Shown: one piece after another, positions 46,088-54,501 of the stretch | How positions within the stretch are numbered: position 1 is the first letter of the stretch | Layout of the letters: each line of letters opens with the position of its first letter | From: Hymenobacter plasmatis | GTDB taxonomy: Bacteria > Bacteroidota > Bacteroidia > Cytophagales > Hymenobacteraceae | Length of the DNA stretch: 64,000 nt | Assembly (NCBI RefSeq): GCF_020711255.1 | Contig: NZ_JAJFAW010000020.1 | Location: forward strand, 43,806 to 107,805 | Reading direction: 5' to 3' | Notes under the pieces: model-generated | Told to the model about the DNA's origin: nothing | Database searches by the model: none | The model's input: only the letters and a program-made list of their open reading frames with translations | Made by a program: the position numbers and the translations under genes

Positions 46088-46807
46088 TCAGCGTAGCGCG
46101 AACCGAGCGGGTCGCGCTACTTTCCGCCGGGGATGAAAATACAGCAGGTACAGCCCCACCACCCAGCCCACCGAGCCCAGCCAGCCCGCCAGCACATCGC
46201 TCGGGTAGTGGGCCCCGAGGTACACCCGCGCCACGCCCACCGTGCCGGCCCAGCCCGTGCCCAGCCCCAGCGCCGGCCAGCGCCAGCGCGAGGGCCACAG
46301 CAGCAGCACCCCGGTAGCGGCCAGCGCGGCGGCTGCCATGGCGTGCCCGCTCGGGAAGGAGTACACCGTGGCCGGTATCGCGGGCTCTGCTACCAGCGGG
46401 CGCCATTCCTCGGGCCGGCGGCGGTGCAGCAGCGCCTTGCCGGCCAGCTGCAGCAGCCACGCCCCGCCCAGGCCCGCGCCCACCAGCCCGGCCTGCCAGC
46501 GGCGGCGGGCCAGCAGCAGCCCACCAATCAGCCCGAGGCTAAAGGAACCCATACCCGCCGTTCCGCCCAGGCGCGACAGCAGCACGGCCGCCTCGTCGAG
46601 GGCCGGGCGGCGGTGGGCCTGCAGCCAGGCCAGCAGCTTTTGGTCGGGGGCAAAGCCTTCCTGCTCCCAGATATCGCCGGCCAAATCGATGCAGGCCAGC
46701 CACGGCAGCGCCCAGCCCAGGCCAAACAAGGCCACTGTGGGCCCACGCTTTCGCAGCCAGCGGGCCGACTCCCGCTCGATTCGAAACAGGTCTGCTATGG
46801 CTCTCAT
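46088..46807 (-). CDS. PAP2 superfamily membrane phosphatase
   Basis: 239 residues with about five hydrophobic segments. The three phosphatase motifs are present in order: KALLHRRRP, YSFPSGHAMAAAALA and RVYLGAHYPSDVLAGWLGS (catalytic His pair with Arg). It acts on lipid phosphates such as undecaprenyl pyrophosphate or phosphatidate at the outer face of the inner membrane; the exact substrate cannot be told. It begins 41 bases after the mlaE-like gene on the same strand, so they may be cotranscribed. Confidence 0.91.
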   Translation of the reverse strand: MRAIADLFRIERESARWLRKRGPTVALFGLGWALPWLACIDLAGDIWEQEGFAPDQKLLAWLQAHRRPALDEAAVLLSRLGGTAGMGSFSLGLIGGLLLARRRWQAGLVGAGLGGAWLLQLAGKALLHRRRPEEWRPLVAEPAIPATVYSFPSGHAMAAAALAATGVLLLWPSRWRWPALGLGTGWAGTVGVARVYLGAHYPSDVLAGWLGSVGWVVGLYLLYFHPRRKVARPARFALR

Positions 46808-46848
46808 TGTCTTGACCTATGGTCAGGTTTGATTTATAATGAGCTTCA

Positions 46849-47619
46849 TCAGTTAATCCCAAGAATGGTGCTGATTTGTACGGTGAGCAAATCGAGCAGG
46901 AATACGACCAGCGACGACACGACCACGGCGGAGTTGGCGGCCCGGCCCACGCCCTCGGTGCCCTCCATGGCGTTGTAGCCTTTGTAGCAGCCCACCAGGC
47001 CGATGGCGAAACCGAAAAAGACGGTTTTGACCAGAGCTTCCAGGATGTAGCTCAAGTTGAGCCGGTTCAGAATATCATTCACAAACAGCGCCACCGAGGT
47101 ATCGCCGTGCAGGCTGACGCCCAGGTACGCGCCAATTAAGCTAAACGCATCGGCCAGCACCGAGAGCACCGGCACCATGAGGGTGGCAGCGGCCACCCGC
47201 GTCACCACCAGGTACTTAAACGGGTTGGCGCCCGAGACCTCCATGGCGTCAATCTGCTCGGTTACGCGCATGGCGCCCAGCTCGGCCCCGATGTTGGAGC
47301 TGACTTTGCCGGCCACCATCAGGCCCGTAATGAGGGGCCCCATCTCGCGGATGATGGTAATGCCCACCATGGAGGGAATCCACGACTCGGCGCCGAACTG
47401 CACCATAATGGGCTGCAGCCGCATCGTGACCACCAACCCCATGATGAAGGCCGTGATGCCCACCAATAGCAACGATTGGTAACCCACCCCAAAGCACTGG
47501 CGCACGAGTTCGCCCCACTCGAAGGGCAGCTGAAAAGCTTCGCGGAAGAACCGCCCGGCAAAGCGGGTCAGCAGGCCGGTCTGGGGCAATAGCGAGTTCT
47601 CGTTCACAGCAGACAGCAC
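46849..47619 (-). CDS. mlaE: MlaE/YrbE family ABC transporter permease
   Basis: 256 residues. MlaE domain with about five spans and the characteristic GITIIREMGPLITGLMVAGKVSSNIGAELGAMRVTEQIDAMEVSGANPFKYLVVTRV segment seen in parts, and the LVGCYKGYNAMEGTEGVGRAAN motif. It is the permease of a phospholipid transport system between inner and outer membrane. Unusually no MlaF ATPase or MlaD substrate-binding gene adjoins it; the next minus-strand gene is the PAP2 phosphatase, also a lipid enzyme. Other subunits may be outside the window. Confidence 0.9.
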   Translation of the reverse strand: MLSAVNENSLLPQTGLLTRFAGRFFREAFQLPFEWGELVRQCFGVGYQSLLLVGITAFIMGLVVTMRLQPIMVQFGAESWIPSMVGITIIREMGPLITGLMVAGKVSSNIGAELGAMRVTEQIDAMEVSGANPFKYLVVTRVAAATLMVPVLSVLADAFSLIGAYLGVSLHGDTSVALFVNDILNRLNLSYILEALVKTVFFGFAIGLVGCYKGYNAMEGTEGVGRAANSAVVVSSLVVFLLDLLTVQISTILGIN

Positions 47620-48065
47620 GCAACGTGCCGGTTAACCCACAGGTGCGGGGCGTGGTATGAAGCGCAGGGTCACTTACTTCCGCCGCCAGCGGCCACCCCC
47701 ACCACGGCATAAGCCGTCAGTTTCAGCGTTCGCGGGGTGTTGCGGGTCATGGCAGGCAAGGGTATTTTTATTGAAATTGGAGGAAGGGCAGTAAGCGGGG
47801 GCCGGCACCCGCCAAACCACCGCGGCAAAGCGGCCCAACGGCCGCTTTTCAAAAATAAAAGGAAACCGTGGGCACAGGCTATGAGGAAAATCAGGCCCGT
47901 GGCTGATTTCATCCCTGGTTTGCGCGGGACCCATGACAATAATCGAATACGCTGTTGATTATGCTCATGTTCTCGGGCGCGGCGCCGGTAGAACTTGCTG
48001 CCCAACTCCAATCCCCAATGGGGCCGGTAGCGGTGTGTTTGTACATGAACGTCAGCTGGGTTCCG
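47620..48065. other. Intergenic region between divergent MlaE and exporter genes
   Basis: 446 bases, divergent, so promoters for both sides belong here. Open frames on both strands have no protein likeness. The plus frame of the membrane-fusion gene is open from 47955, but the lipoprotein signal starts at 48066, so 47955-48065 is probably 5' leader. Confidence 0.5.
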
Positions 48066-49166
48066 ATGCCTTGCCCGCTCGCCGCGCTGCCCGGGCGCTG
48101 GCTCCTGCTCGCCGTGCTGGGGCTGGCCAGCTGCCGGGACAGGACGGAACGGGTGAAGCCCATTTGGTCGGCCATTTCGGAGTCGGTGTACGCGGCCGGG
48201 ACCATCAAAAGCGGGCAGCAGTATCAGGCCTTTGCCAGCGTCGGCGGCATTATCCAGACGGTGTTTGTGCACGAGGGCGACACGGTGCGGGTGGGCACGC
48301 CACTGCTCACCATAGCCAGCGACGTGCAGCGGCTCAACCAGGAAAATGCCGCCCTGGCCGCCCGCTACGCCGCCGGAGTCGCCAGCCAAAGCCAGCTGCA
48401 GGAAGCGCGCGAGCACATCGCCCTGCAGCGCCGCACCATGCAGAACGACCTGCTGCAGCTCACCCGCCAGCGGCAGCTCTGGCAGCAGTCCATCGGCACA
48501 AAGCTGACGCTGGAGCAAAAAGAACTGGCCTACGCCAGCTCCAAAACGGCTTACGAATCGGCCGTGCTCAACTACCAGCACCTGAAGCAGCAGCTCGATT
48601 TTGCCGCCGCCCAGGCCCGCAAAAACCTTCAGATTGCCCAGAAGCAGGCCAGCGACTTTGTGCTGCGCAGCAAAATCAACGGCATCGTCTACCAGCTTTA
48701 CCGCGAAAAGGGCGAGGCCGTGACGCCCCAAACGCCGCTGGCCCTGCTGGGCGACGCCCGCCACTTTGTACTCGAAATGCAGGTGGACGAGGCCGACATC
48801 GTGAAAATCCGCCCCGGCCAGCTCGTGCTGGTGACCCTGGACGCGTACAAAGGCCAGGTGTTCACGGCCCGCGTCACCACTATTTCGCCGATGATGAACA
48901 CCGGTAGCCGCACGTTTGAGGTGGAAGCGGCCTTCGTGCGCCAGCCGCCGGTGCTGTATCCCTTTGTCAGCTTCGAGGCTAACATCGTGCTGCAAACCAA
49001 GCCCAAAGCTCTGCTCATTCCGCGCCGACTGCTGGTCGACGACTCCACGGTGCGGAAGGCCACCGGCCAGCTCGCACGCGTAAAAACCGGCCTGCGCGAC
49101 TACCAGATGGTGGAAATCCTGGCCGGCCTCTCGCCCGCCGACGAACTCACAGCCCCCGCGAAATGA
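48066..49166 (+). CDS. Periplasmic adaptor (HlyD/RND-like membrane fusion) lipoprotein
   Basis: 366 residues from an ATG at 48066 that gives a lipoprotein signal with lipobox LGLASC (Cys23); in-frame ATGs at 47955 and 48045 are possible. A barrel-sandwich half-motif (SESVYAAGTIKSGQQYQAFASVGGIIQTVFVHEGDTVRVGTPLL) flanks a coiled-coil hairpin of about 110 residues, then the second half (LRSKINGIVYQLYREKGEAVTPQTPLALLGD) and beta-barrel (FVLEMQVDEADIVKIRPGQLVLVTLDAYKG). It links an inner-membrane ABC exporter to the outer membrane. The 4-base overlap with the permease gene indicates an operon. Confidence 0.88.
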   Translation: MPCPLAALPGRWLLLAVLGLASCRDRTERVKPIWSAISESVYAAGTIKSGQQYQAFASVGGIIQTVFVHEGDTVRVGTPLLTIASDVQRLNQENAALAARYAAGVASQSQLQEAREHIALQRRTMQNDLLQLTRQRQLWQQSIGTKLTLEQKELAYASSKTAYESAVLNYQHLKQQLDFAAAQARKNLQIAQKQASDFVLRSKINGIVYQLYREKGEAVTPQTPLALLGDARHFVLEMQVDEADIVKIRPGQLVLVTLDAYKGQVFTARVTTISPMMNTGSRTFEVEAAFVRQPPVLYPFVSFEANIVLQTKPKALLIPRRLLVDDSTVRKATGQLARVKTGLRDYQMVEILAGLSPADELTAPAK

Positions 49167-50419
49167 AACTGCCCCTGCTCTACGACGTGGCCCTGTCGCT
49201 GCTGCTGGCCCGCTGGCGCCAAACGCTGGTGGCGGCCATCGGCGTCACGTTCAGCATTACCATGTTCATTGCGCTGCTCAGCTTCATGTCGGGCCTCAAC
49301 CAGCTGCTTGATGGGCTGGTGCTCAACCGCACGCCCCACGTGCGCCTCTACAACGAGGTGAAGCCGGCCCCGCAGCAGCCCATCGACCGCTACACCGGAA
49401 GCCGGCAGCACAATTTTATCCGCTCCATCAAGCCCAGCGACGAGTTGCCGCGCATTCGCAACGCCCCTGCCATCATCGCCGCGCTGCGCCGCGACCCGCG
49501 CGTGCGCGGCGTGGCCCCCAAAACGCAGGTGCAGGTGTTCTACAACGTGGGCACCGTCAACCTCACCGGCACCATCAGCGGCATAGAGGTGGAGCAGGAA
49601 GACCGGCTCTTTGCCTTCGGCGACTACGTGGTGGCGGGCAAGCCGCTCAGCCTCAAAACCGTGGCCAACAGCATCATCCTCGGCAAAGCCGCCGCCGACC
49701 TGATGCTGGTGGGCGTGGGCGACGTGGTCCAAATCACCACCGTGAAGGGCAACCATGTCCAGCTCAAGGTCGTCGGCCTGTTCCAGTCGGGACTGTTAGA
49801 CATCGATAAAGTGCAGAGCTACACCTCCCTGGCCACGGCCCAAAAACTGCTCGGCGAAGCCAACAACTACATCACCGACATTCAGGTGAAACTGCACGAT
49901 TTCACGCTCGCGCCTCGGCTGGCGAAAGAATACGCGAAACTGTACGAGGTGCAGACCATTGACATTCAGACGGCCAATTCGGAGTTTGCCACCGGCACTT
50001 TCATCCGCACGCTCATCTCGTACGCCGTGGGCATCACACTGCTGACGGTGGCAGGCTTCGGCATTTTCAACATTCTGAACATGATGATTTATGAGAAGAT
50101 GGACACCATTGCCATCCTCAAAGCCATCGGGTTTGCCGGGGCCGATGTGCGGAGGCTGTTTGTGGTGGTGGCACTGGCTATTGGGCTGTCGGGCAGCGGG
50201 GTGGGGCTGCTGTGCGGGTTCGGGCTCTCCGCCCTTATTGCGCGGGTGCCGTTTCACCCGGCCTCGCTGCCCACGGTGCACACCTACCCCGTCAACTTCA
50301 ACCCTTTATTCTACGGCATCGGGGCAGTGTTCTCGCTTGTTACCACGTACCTGGCGGGGTTTTTCCCGGCCCGCAAGGCCAGCCATATTGACCCAGTCGT
50401 CATTATCCGAGGCAAGTAA
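49163..50419 (+). CDS. ABC transporter permease, FtsX/MacB/LolE type
   Basis: 418 residues with the four-span MacB topology: one N-terminal span (TLVAAIGVTFSITMFIALLSFM), a large periplasmic domain (about 50-270), and three C-terminal spans in the FtsX domain (LISYAVGITLLTVAGFGIFNILNMMIYEKMDTIAILKAIGF, VVVALAIGLSGSGVGLLCGFGL and a last span before FFPARKASHIDPVVIIRGK). It works by mechanotransmission with the ATPase encoded next, and with the adaptor before it. The cargo may be a lipid, peptide or lipoprotein. Confidence 0.9.
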   Translation: MKLPLLYDVALSLLLARWRQTLVAAIGVTFSITMFIALLSFMSGLNQLLDGLVLNRTPHVRLYNEVKPAPQQPIDRYTGSRQHNFIRSIKPSDELPRIRNAPAIIAALRRDPRVRGVAPKTQVQVFYNVGTVNLTGTISGIEVEQEDRLFAFGDYVVAGKPLSLKTVANSIILGKAAADLMLVGVGDVVQITTVKGNHVQLKVVGLFQSGLLDIDKVQSYTSLATAQKLLGEANNYITDIQVKLHDFTLAPRLAKEYAKLYEVQTIDIQTANSEFATGTFIRTLISYAVGITLLTVAGFGIFNILNMMIYEKMDTIAILKAIGFAGADVRRLFVVVALAIGLSGSGVGLLCGFGLSALIARVPFHPASLPTVHTYPVNFNPLFYGIGAVFSLVTTYLAGFFPARKASHIDPVVIIRGK

Positions 50420-50420
50420 A

Positions 50421-51119
50421 ATGAACACGCCCGCGCTCGAAGCCCGCCAGATTACCAAGTACTTCGACGACCCCGTGCGGGTGCAGGTGCTGCACGGCCT
50501 CACGTTTGCCCTGGCCCGGGGCGAGTTTGCGGCCGTGGTGGGCAAGTCGGGCTGCGGCAAATCAACCCTGCTCTACATCCTCTCCACGATGGACACAGCC
50601 TACGGGGGCGAGCTGCTGATTGACGGTGTGCCCATGCGGGACAAAAACGAAGCCGATCTGGCCCAGGTGCGCAACGAGCACATCGGCTTCGTGTTCCAAT
50701 TTCACTACCTGCTCAACGAGTTTTCGGTGCTGCGCAACGTAATGCTTCCTGCCGAAAAGCTGGGCAAATTATCGAGTCAGGAAATTGAGCACCGGGCCTA
50801 CGAAAAGCTTAAGATTCTGGGCATCGAAAGCGAGGCACTCAAGAGCCCCAACCAGCTTTCGGGCGGCCAGAAGCAGCGCGTGGCCATCGCCCGGGCCCTG
50901 ATTAACGACCCACTCATCATCATGGGCGACGAGCCCACCGGCAACCTCGACAAGAAAAACGGCGAAATCGTGTTCGACATTTTCAAGGAGCTGGCCGAAA
51001 CCTACCATCAAGCCTTGCTCATCGTGACGCACGACACCGAGTTTGCCGCCAACACCCACCGCATCATCGAAATGGAGGACGGCCGCATCATCAATAAGCC
51101 GGTAAAACAGGATACGTAG
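50421..51119 (+). CDS. ABC transporter ATP-binding protein, MacB/LolD type
   Basis: 232 residues from the ATG at 50421, one base after the permease stop codon; a longer frame upstream runs through the permease gene and is not real. Walker A GKSGCGKST (41-49), Q-loop GFVFQFHYLLNEFSVLRNV, signature LSGGQKQR (146-153), Walker B LIIMGDEPTGNLD (Glu171) and the switch His in LLIVTHDTEFA are all intact. It powers the adjacent FtsX-type permease. The three genes form a complete MacAB-like exporter lacking only a TolC-type outer-membrane partner. Confidence 0.94.
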   Translation: MNTPALEARQITKYFDDPVRVQVLHGLTFALARGEFAAVVGKSGCGKSTLLYILSTMDTAYGGELLIDGVPMRDKNEADLAQVRNEHIGFVFQFHYLLNEFSVLRNVMLPAEKLGKLSSQEIEHRAYEKLKILGIESEALKSPNQLSGGQKQRVAIARALINDPLIIMGDEPTGNLDKKNGEIVFDIFKELAETYHQALLIVTHDTEFAANTHRIIEMEDGRIINKPVKQDT

Positions 51120-51191
51120 CCCTGCTCCAGCACGTATCAGCGGGCTGCGTCCTCAATCCTGGAGAGTCTGTGGGGGTGACCCCAGGCGTAG

Positions 51192-51317
51192 CGTACAGCT
51201 TTTTTGAAAAACGTCCAGGGTGCCGATGGGCTCGTTGAGGGAGAGCCGAACAATGGCGATGCGCTACTGCTAGCCGCCACCGAGCTGCTGAGCGCCGGCT
51301 TCATACTGCTCGGGTAA
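51192..51317 (+). pseudogene. Possible C-terminal remnant of an unidentified gene
   Basis: Reading frame after a TAG at 51189-51191 translates as RTAFLKNVQGADGLVEG followed by EPNNGDALLLAATELLSAGF and ILLG, then stops. It looks like a real protein C-terminus rather than random GC-rich frame, but there is no ATG and no recognised family. It lies directly before a terminator (51326-51366), which would fit the tail of a decayed plus-strand gene. Confidence 0.3.
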
Positions 51318-51325
51318 GCACCAAG

Positions 51326-51366
51326 AAAAAGCCCCATGTAAACACTTGGTTTACATGGGGATTTTT
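51326..51366. terminator. Terminator between exporter operon and TMEM175 gene
   Basis: CCCCATGTAAAC pairs with GTTTACATGGGG around ACTTG, flanked by AAAAAG and ATTTTTC, so it can work on either strand. It closes the exporter unit on plus and the TMEM175-type gene on minus. The rest of the 378-base gap 51120-51497 shows only the possible gene remnant at 51192. Confidence 0.8.
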
Positions 51367-51497
51367 CAGTTTTAGCGCTCCCTCCTGGGCTCAAGTGATT
51401 TCTTTTCTCTGCCAGATTCTGCCACTCTCTTAGAAATCCGGTCACTAGTATGCCCGCGCCCCGAACGTCCCAGCTGAAGCGCCGGCGCTGGCAGGCA

Positions 51498-52118
51498 TCA
51501 GGCATGATTCCGCTCGTTTACCTTTAGTTCACTCAGCCGGGGAAAGGCAAAATAGACATATAACAGCACAACGGGGATGATGCTAAAAGGTACGCTCCAC
51601 CAACAAATGATTAAGGCCGCCAGGTGCAGCGCAGGGGCCATGACATATTCTTTTGTCAGCAGACGAATGAGCCGCTTATCTGTCCCGTCTTCCAACAGTT
51701 CATCCCTGCTAATGGCGTACCACCAGGTACAATTATAGAACAAGGTCATCAACACCAACGTCCCGTGGTAGATCAGGGCTGCCGTACGTTCGTCTGGTTT
51801 GCCGACCTGACGGGCTAATAGCCCGGTGGTAAAGGATTGCAGGGTAACAAACATCAAAAACAAAATATTCAGGAGAAGCAGGTACTGATCCGTCTGCTTG
51901 ATGTAACTAAACATGTTGTGGTGGTTGGACCAGGCAATGCAGATGAACAGGAAAGACGCCGCGAAGGCCGCATAATGAGGCCAGAGTTTCACCATCTCCT
52001 GTAGCAAGCCCGTTTCCGTTTCGGGCTTAGGGAGTTCGGTAGCCAGCAAGGTTGCCGCGATGGCCAACACAGCGTCGCTGAAATATTCGAGCCGATCCGT
52101 TGGTCGATGGTTGTGCAT
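51498..52118 (-). CDS. TMEM175-type potassium channel family protein
   Basis: 206 residues. The N-terminal motif RLEYFSDAVLAIAATLLATEL contains (R/K)xxxFSD, the signature of the TMEM175 family, at residues 9-15. About six hydrophobic segments follow: YAAFAASFLFICIAWSNHHN, YLLLLNILFLMFVTLQSFTTG, ALIYHGTLVLMTLFYNCTWWYAI, ALHLAALIICWW, SIIPVVLLYVYFAF. Bacterial members are potassium-selective channels without a P-loop filter; that activity is inferred here. It is isolated, with hairpins on both sides. Confidence 0.85.
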   Translation of the reverse strand: MHNHRPTDRLEYFSDAVLAIAATLLATELPKPETETGLLQEMVKLWPHYAAFAASFLFICIAWSNHHNMFSYIKQTDQYLLLLNILFLMFVTLQSFTTGLLARQVGKPDERTAALIYHGTLVLMTLFYNCTWWYAISRDELLEDGTDKRLIRLLTKEYVMAPALHLAALIICWWSVPFSIIPVVLLYVYFAFPRLSELKVNERNHA

Positions 52119-52164
52119 ACGAGCTGTTCAACATTAAATGCCCTGAAACCTAGAAGCCGCCCAT

Positions 52165-52218
52165 AAAGCGTCAACCCCAACGTGGTGCAGCCGGCGCCCA
52201 CGTTGGGGTTGACGCTTT
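52165..52218. repeat. Perfect 20-bp inverted repeat upstream of the TMEM175 gene
   Basis: AAAGCGTCAACCCCAACGTG (52165-52184) and its exact reverse complement (52199-52218) are separated by 14 bases. It sits about 45 bases upstream of the TMEM175 start codon. With A and T ends it could be a terminator for a lost neighbour or an operator; no gene adjoins it on the right. Confidence 0.75.
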
Positions 52219-52715
52219 CGGCAACCCTATTCTCAACTGTCAGTTTTACGCCCCCTTTCCATCATGGGCCAGCGGTTTAATACGGATATTCGCCGGGACA
52301 AACCCGTAATCGTTGCGGCATAGGTTTCCCCTCGTGCCTCGCTCGACAAGCATGCCCTGCGGAAGCAGAAATCTGGCGCCTCTGGTCGTCGCCCTCCCGC
52401 GTGGGCTGACGCGCATCTTCGTGCGCCCAAGCACCGGACGGGCGCGGCGTGGGTAAAAAAGCCCGGTAAGAGCCGCCACGGAGCCAGACGCTGGCCCCGC
52501 CAAGGCCCGTTGACGCACCCGTGAGGTCGTCGCCTACGCGCTGGGCTACCGCGGCCGGCGAACCGCGCGGAAGAGGCCGCACTGCCTGCCGCCCGGCTAT
52601 CGCCTCGCTCGGGGCTACACGGACTTGTCTTGTCCGGTAAGCTGAACATTCGTTTGGGTAAATCAAAAAGCCCTTCTGGTTTACGCCAGCGGGGCTTTGG
52701 CTTAGCGGCAGTGTT
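52219..52715. other. Gene-free stretch before the insertion sequence
   Basis: About 500 bases of GC-rich sequence with open frames on both strands but no recognisable protein. It contains a hairpin at 52664-52699 (AAAGCCC ... CTGG / CCAG ... GGGCTTT) that may be a terminator. It might be eroded coding sequence next to the mobile element, but no frame could be matched. Confidence 0.5.
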
Positions 52716-52751
52716 GTTCAGAAAAACGAGCGTGGCTGTTGCAGAAGTTGG
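52716..52751. repeat. Left terminal inverted repeat of the IS
   Basis: GTTCAGAAAAAC followed by GAGCGTGGCTGTTGCAGAAG and TTGG. It matches the right end with 19 consecutive identical bases (GAGCGTGGCTGTTGCAGAA) plus the outer GTTCAG. Confidence 0.85.
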
Positions 52752-52837
52752 CCCAGGTAGTTGCCCTGGCGAAGCGGCGCGGCACACGGGCACACGCTTG
52801 CCCAACAGTCCGGCAATTACGCCGCCGACAGGGCGTG

Positions 52838-54297
52838 CTAGCGGCTAAAACAGGCCTTGGCAGGGCCATAGCCAGGCTTGCCTGGCGCTTGGGGGCGGTA
52901 CTTGAGCAGCTTTTTGAGGTTGTAAGCGATGGCCGTAAGCAGCATGGTTTTGTGGGCCCCGGCGTGGCCGCGCACGTTCATCCGGCGCAGGCCGTAGAGG
53001 TGAATCAGGTTCCCAAACACGGGCTCGGCCGTGCCCTGGCAGAGCCGTCGCATGCGCTGGCCGCGCCGGGTGTGCTGGCGCAGCCACGCCCGGCGGTACA
53101 GGGCGTCGTAAATGGTGCGGGTTAGCTGCTTGCGCTTGGCACCGGGCACGCACGTGGGCTTCAAGGGGCACTGCTGGCAGTCCTGGCAGGTGGCCCAGTA
53201 GATTTTGCTCCAGTGGCCGTCGGTCGTGGTGTCGTACTTGCGAAACGGTAGCACTTTGCCCGCCCGGCAGTGGTAGACATCCTGCGGAGCGTCGTAGGTA
53301 AAGCCCTCGATTTCGGCTTTGTACTGGCCAAAGACCGGTATCCAGGCCGTGACCTCTTGCGCTTCGAGCAGGGCGTAGTTCGAGCCGTTGGCGTAGCCCG
53401 CGTCGGCCAAGAGGTCGCGTAAGCGCAGCTCGTGGACGCGCAAGCGTTGCTGCAGGCCGGTGAGCAGGCGGGGAAATGCAAGCTGTCGCGCGAGTCGGCG
53501 AAGTCGGCCTGCACGTGGCTGATGACACCGCGGGCCGTGTCCACGGCCAGGCTGCAGAGGTGGTTGAGCGCGCGGGCCTTGCCGGGCTTGATGGAAATGC
53601 GCGCGTCCGGGTCGGTGGGGCTGTAAAGCGTCTTGTTGCTGAGCAAACGTGCTTTTTCGTGCTGCGCGCCCACGGGCCCGGGCTCGGCACGTCGCTTGGC
53701 CTGCCGGGCGGCTTCGCGGCGCAGGTGATGCGCGGGCGCCGTGATAAGCGGCGGCGCGGACGTCGCCCGGCGCGGTGGGTCTTCGTCGGAAAGGTGCGGC
53801 GCCCGGGCCTCCTGCGCCTGCTTTTCGCCCAAGCGGTCGAGCGAGGCGTTGGCTTTGACGGGCGCCGAGTCCACGGCTTGGGTATCGCCGGCCACCAGGC
53901 CCCGGGCCACGCACTGGGCGAAGACGTGGTCAAACAGGCGCTCGAACACGGCGGCCGGGAAGAGCTGGCGGGTGCGGCTGATGGTCGAGTGCCAGGGCAA
54001 TTCCTCGTCCACCTCGTAGCCGAGAAAGTAGAGGATGTCCAGGCGCAGGGCGCAGTGCTCGACGAGCCGGCGGTCGCTGACCAGGTTTTCCAGCCGGCCC
54101 ACCAGCACGAGCTTGAAAAAGACCACCGGGTCGAGCGAGGGCTGCCCGGTGTGGCTGTACAGGCCCCGGGTCTCGTCGTGGAGAAAGGTCCAGTCCACCA
54201 GCTCGGCCAGCCGCCGGTACAGATTATGGGGCGGAACCCGCTCGGAGAGCCGAAAGCGGACCACCTCTTTATCGAGGTATTGCTTCTTGCCTTGCAT
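52838..54297 (-). CDS. IS1182-type transposase, reading frame split at a -1 slippery site
   Basis: The first frame (from ATG 54297) encodes a good IS1182 transposase N-terminus (NLYRRLAELVDWTFLHDETRGLYSHTGQPSLDPVVFFKL, catalytic Asp in AVDSAPVKANAS) as far as HVQADFADSRDSLHFP. The rest (RLLTGLQQRLRVHELRLRDLLADAGYANGSNYALLEAQEVTAWIP ... AEPVFGNLIHLYGLRRMNVRG) is in the -1 frame and ends at 52838. The joined product is 486 residues, normal for the family. The frames meet at TTTCCCC (53470-53476), an X-XXY-YYZ heptamer, so either programmed -1 frameshifting or a lost C explains it. Confidence 0.82.
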
Positions 54298-54330
54298 CCT
54301 TGCTCTACAAACCGGTAGCCTAACCGGTCA

Positions 54331-54365
54331 CCAATTCTGCAACAGCCACGCTCCTTTGCCTGAAC
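54331..54365. repeat. Right terminal inverted repeat of the IS
   Basis: Reverse complement reads GTTCAGGCAAAG followed by GAGCGTGGCTGTTGCAGAAT and TGG, matching the left end. It lies 33 bases upstream of the transposase start codon. Confidence 0.85.
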
Positions 54366-54428
54366 TTCTAATCTAGGCAGCTTGCAGGCTCCACAAGCGA
54401 CCCGAACAGGCAGTCACTGTTTTTGCCG

Positions 54429-54495
54429 AGTTTAAGAAACCCGTCTACTAATCAAAGTTTACGAAACCTCGTTAGGAGATGAGTTTCTTAAACTC
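54429..54495. promoter_or_regulatory. Candidate resolvase recombination site (res-like)
   Basis: Three related 11-mers stand just before the resolvase gene: GTTTAAGAAAC (54431-54441), GTTTACGAAAC (54458-54468) and GTTTCTTAAAC (54483-54493, inverse of the first), spaced 27 and 25 bases apart. The outer two form a 13-bp inverted repeat (GAGTTTAAGAAAC / GTTTCTTAAACTC). Serine resolvases bind such repeats beside their own gene. Assigned by position and pattern only. Confidence 0.5.
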
Positions 54496-54501
54496 CGCCT
54501 C

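Larger units (their letters stand above)
52716..54365 (-). mobile_element. IS1182-family-like insertion sequence (about 1.65 kb)
   Basis: One transposase gene on minus is flanked by terminal inverted repeats at 52716-52751 and 54331-54365. Both ends read GTTCAG, then AAAAAC or GCAAAG, then GAGCGTGGCTGTTGCAGAA. The length and the single DDE transposase fit the IS1182 family. No clear target duplication could be fixed by eye. It lies next to a resolvase and a Fic gene that are also damaged. Confidence 0.85.

Noticed and set aside
52845..53933. Third minus-strand frame over the transposase
   Set aside because: Arg/Pro/Ala-rich out-of-frame translation; the true transposase uses the other two frames.
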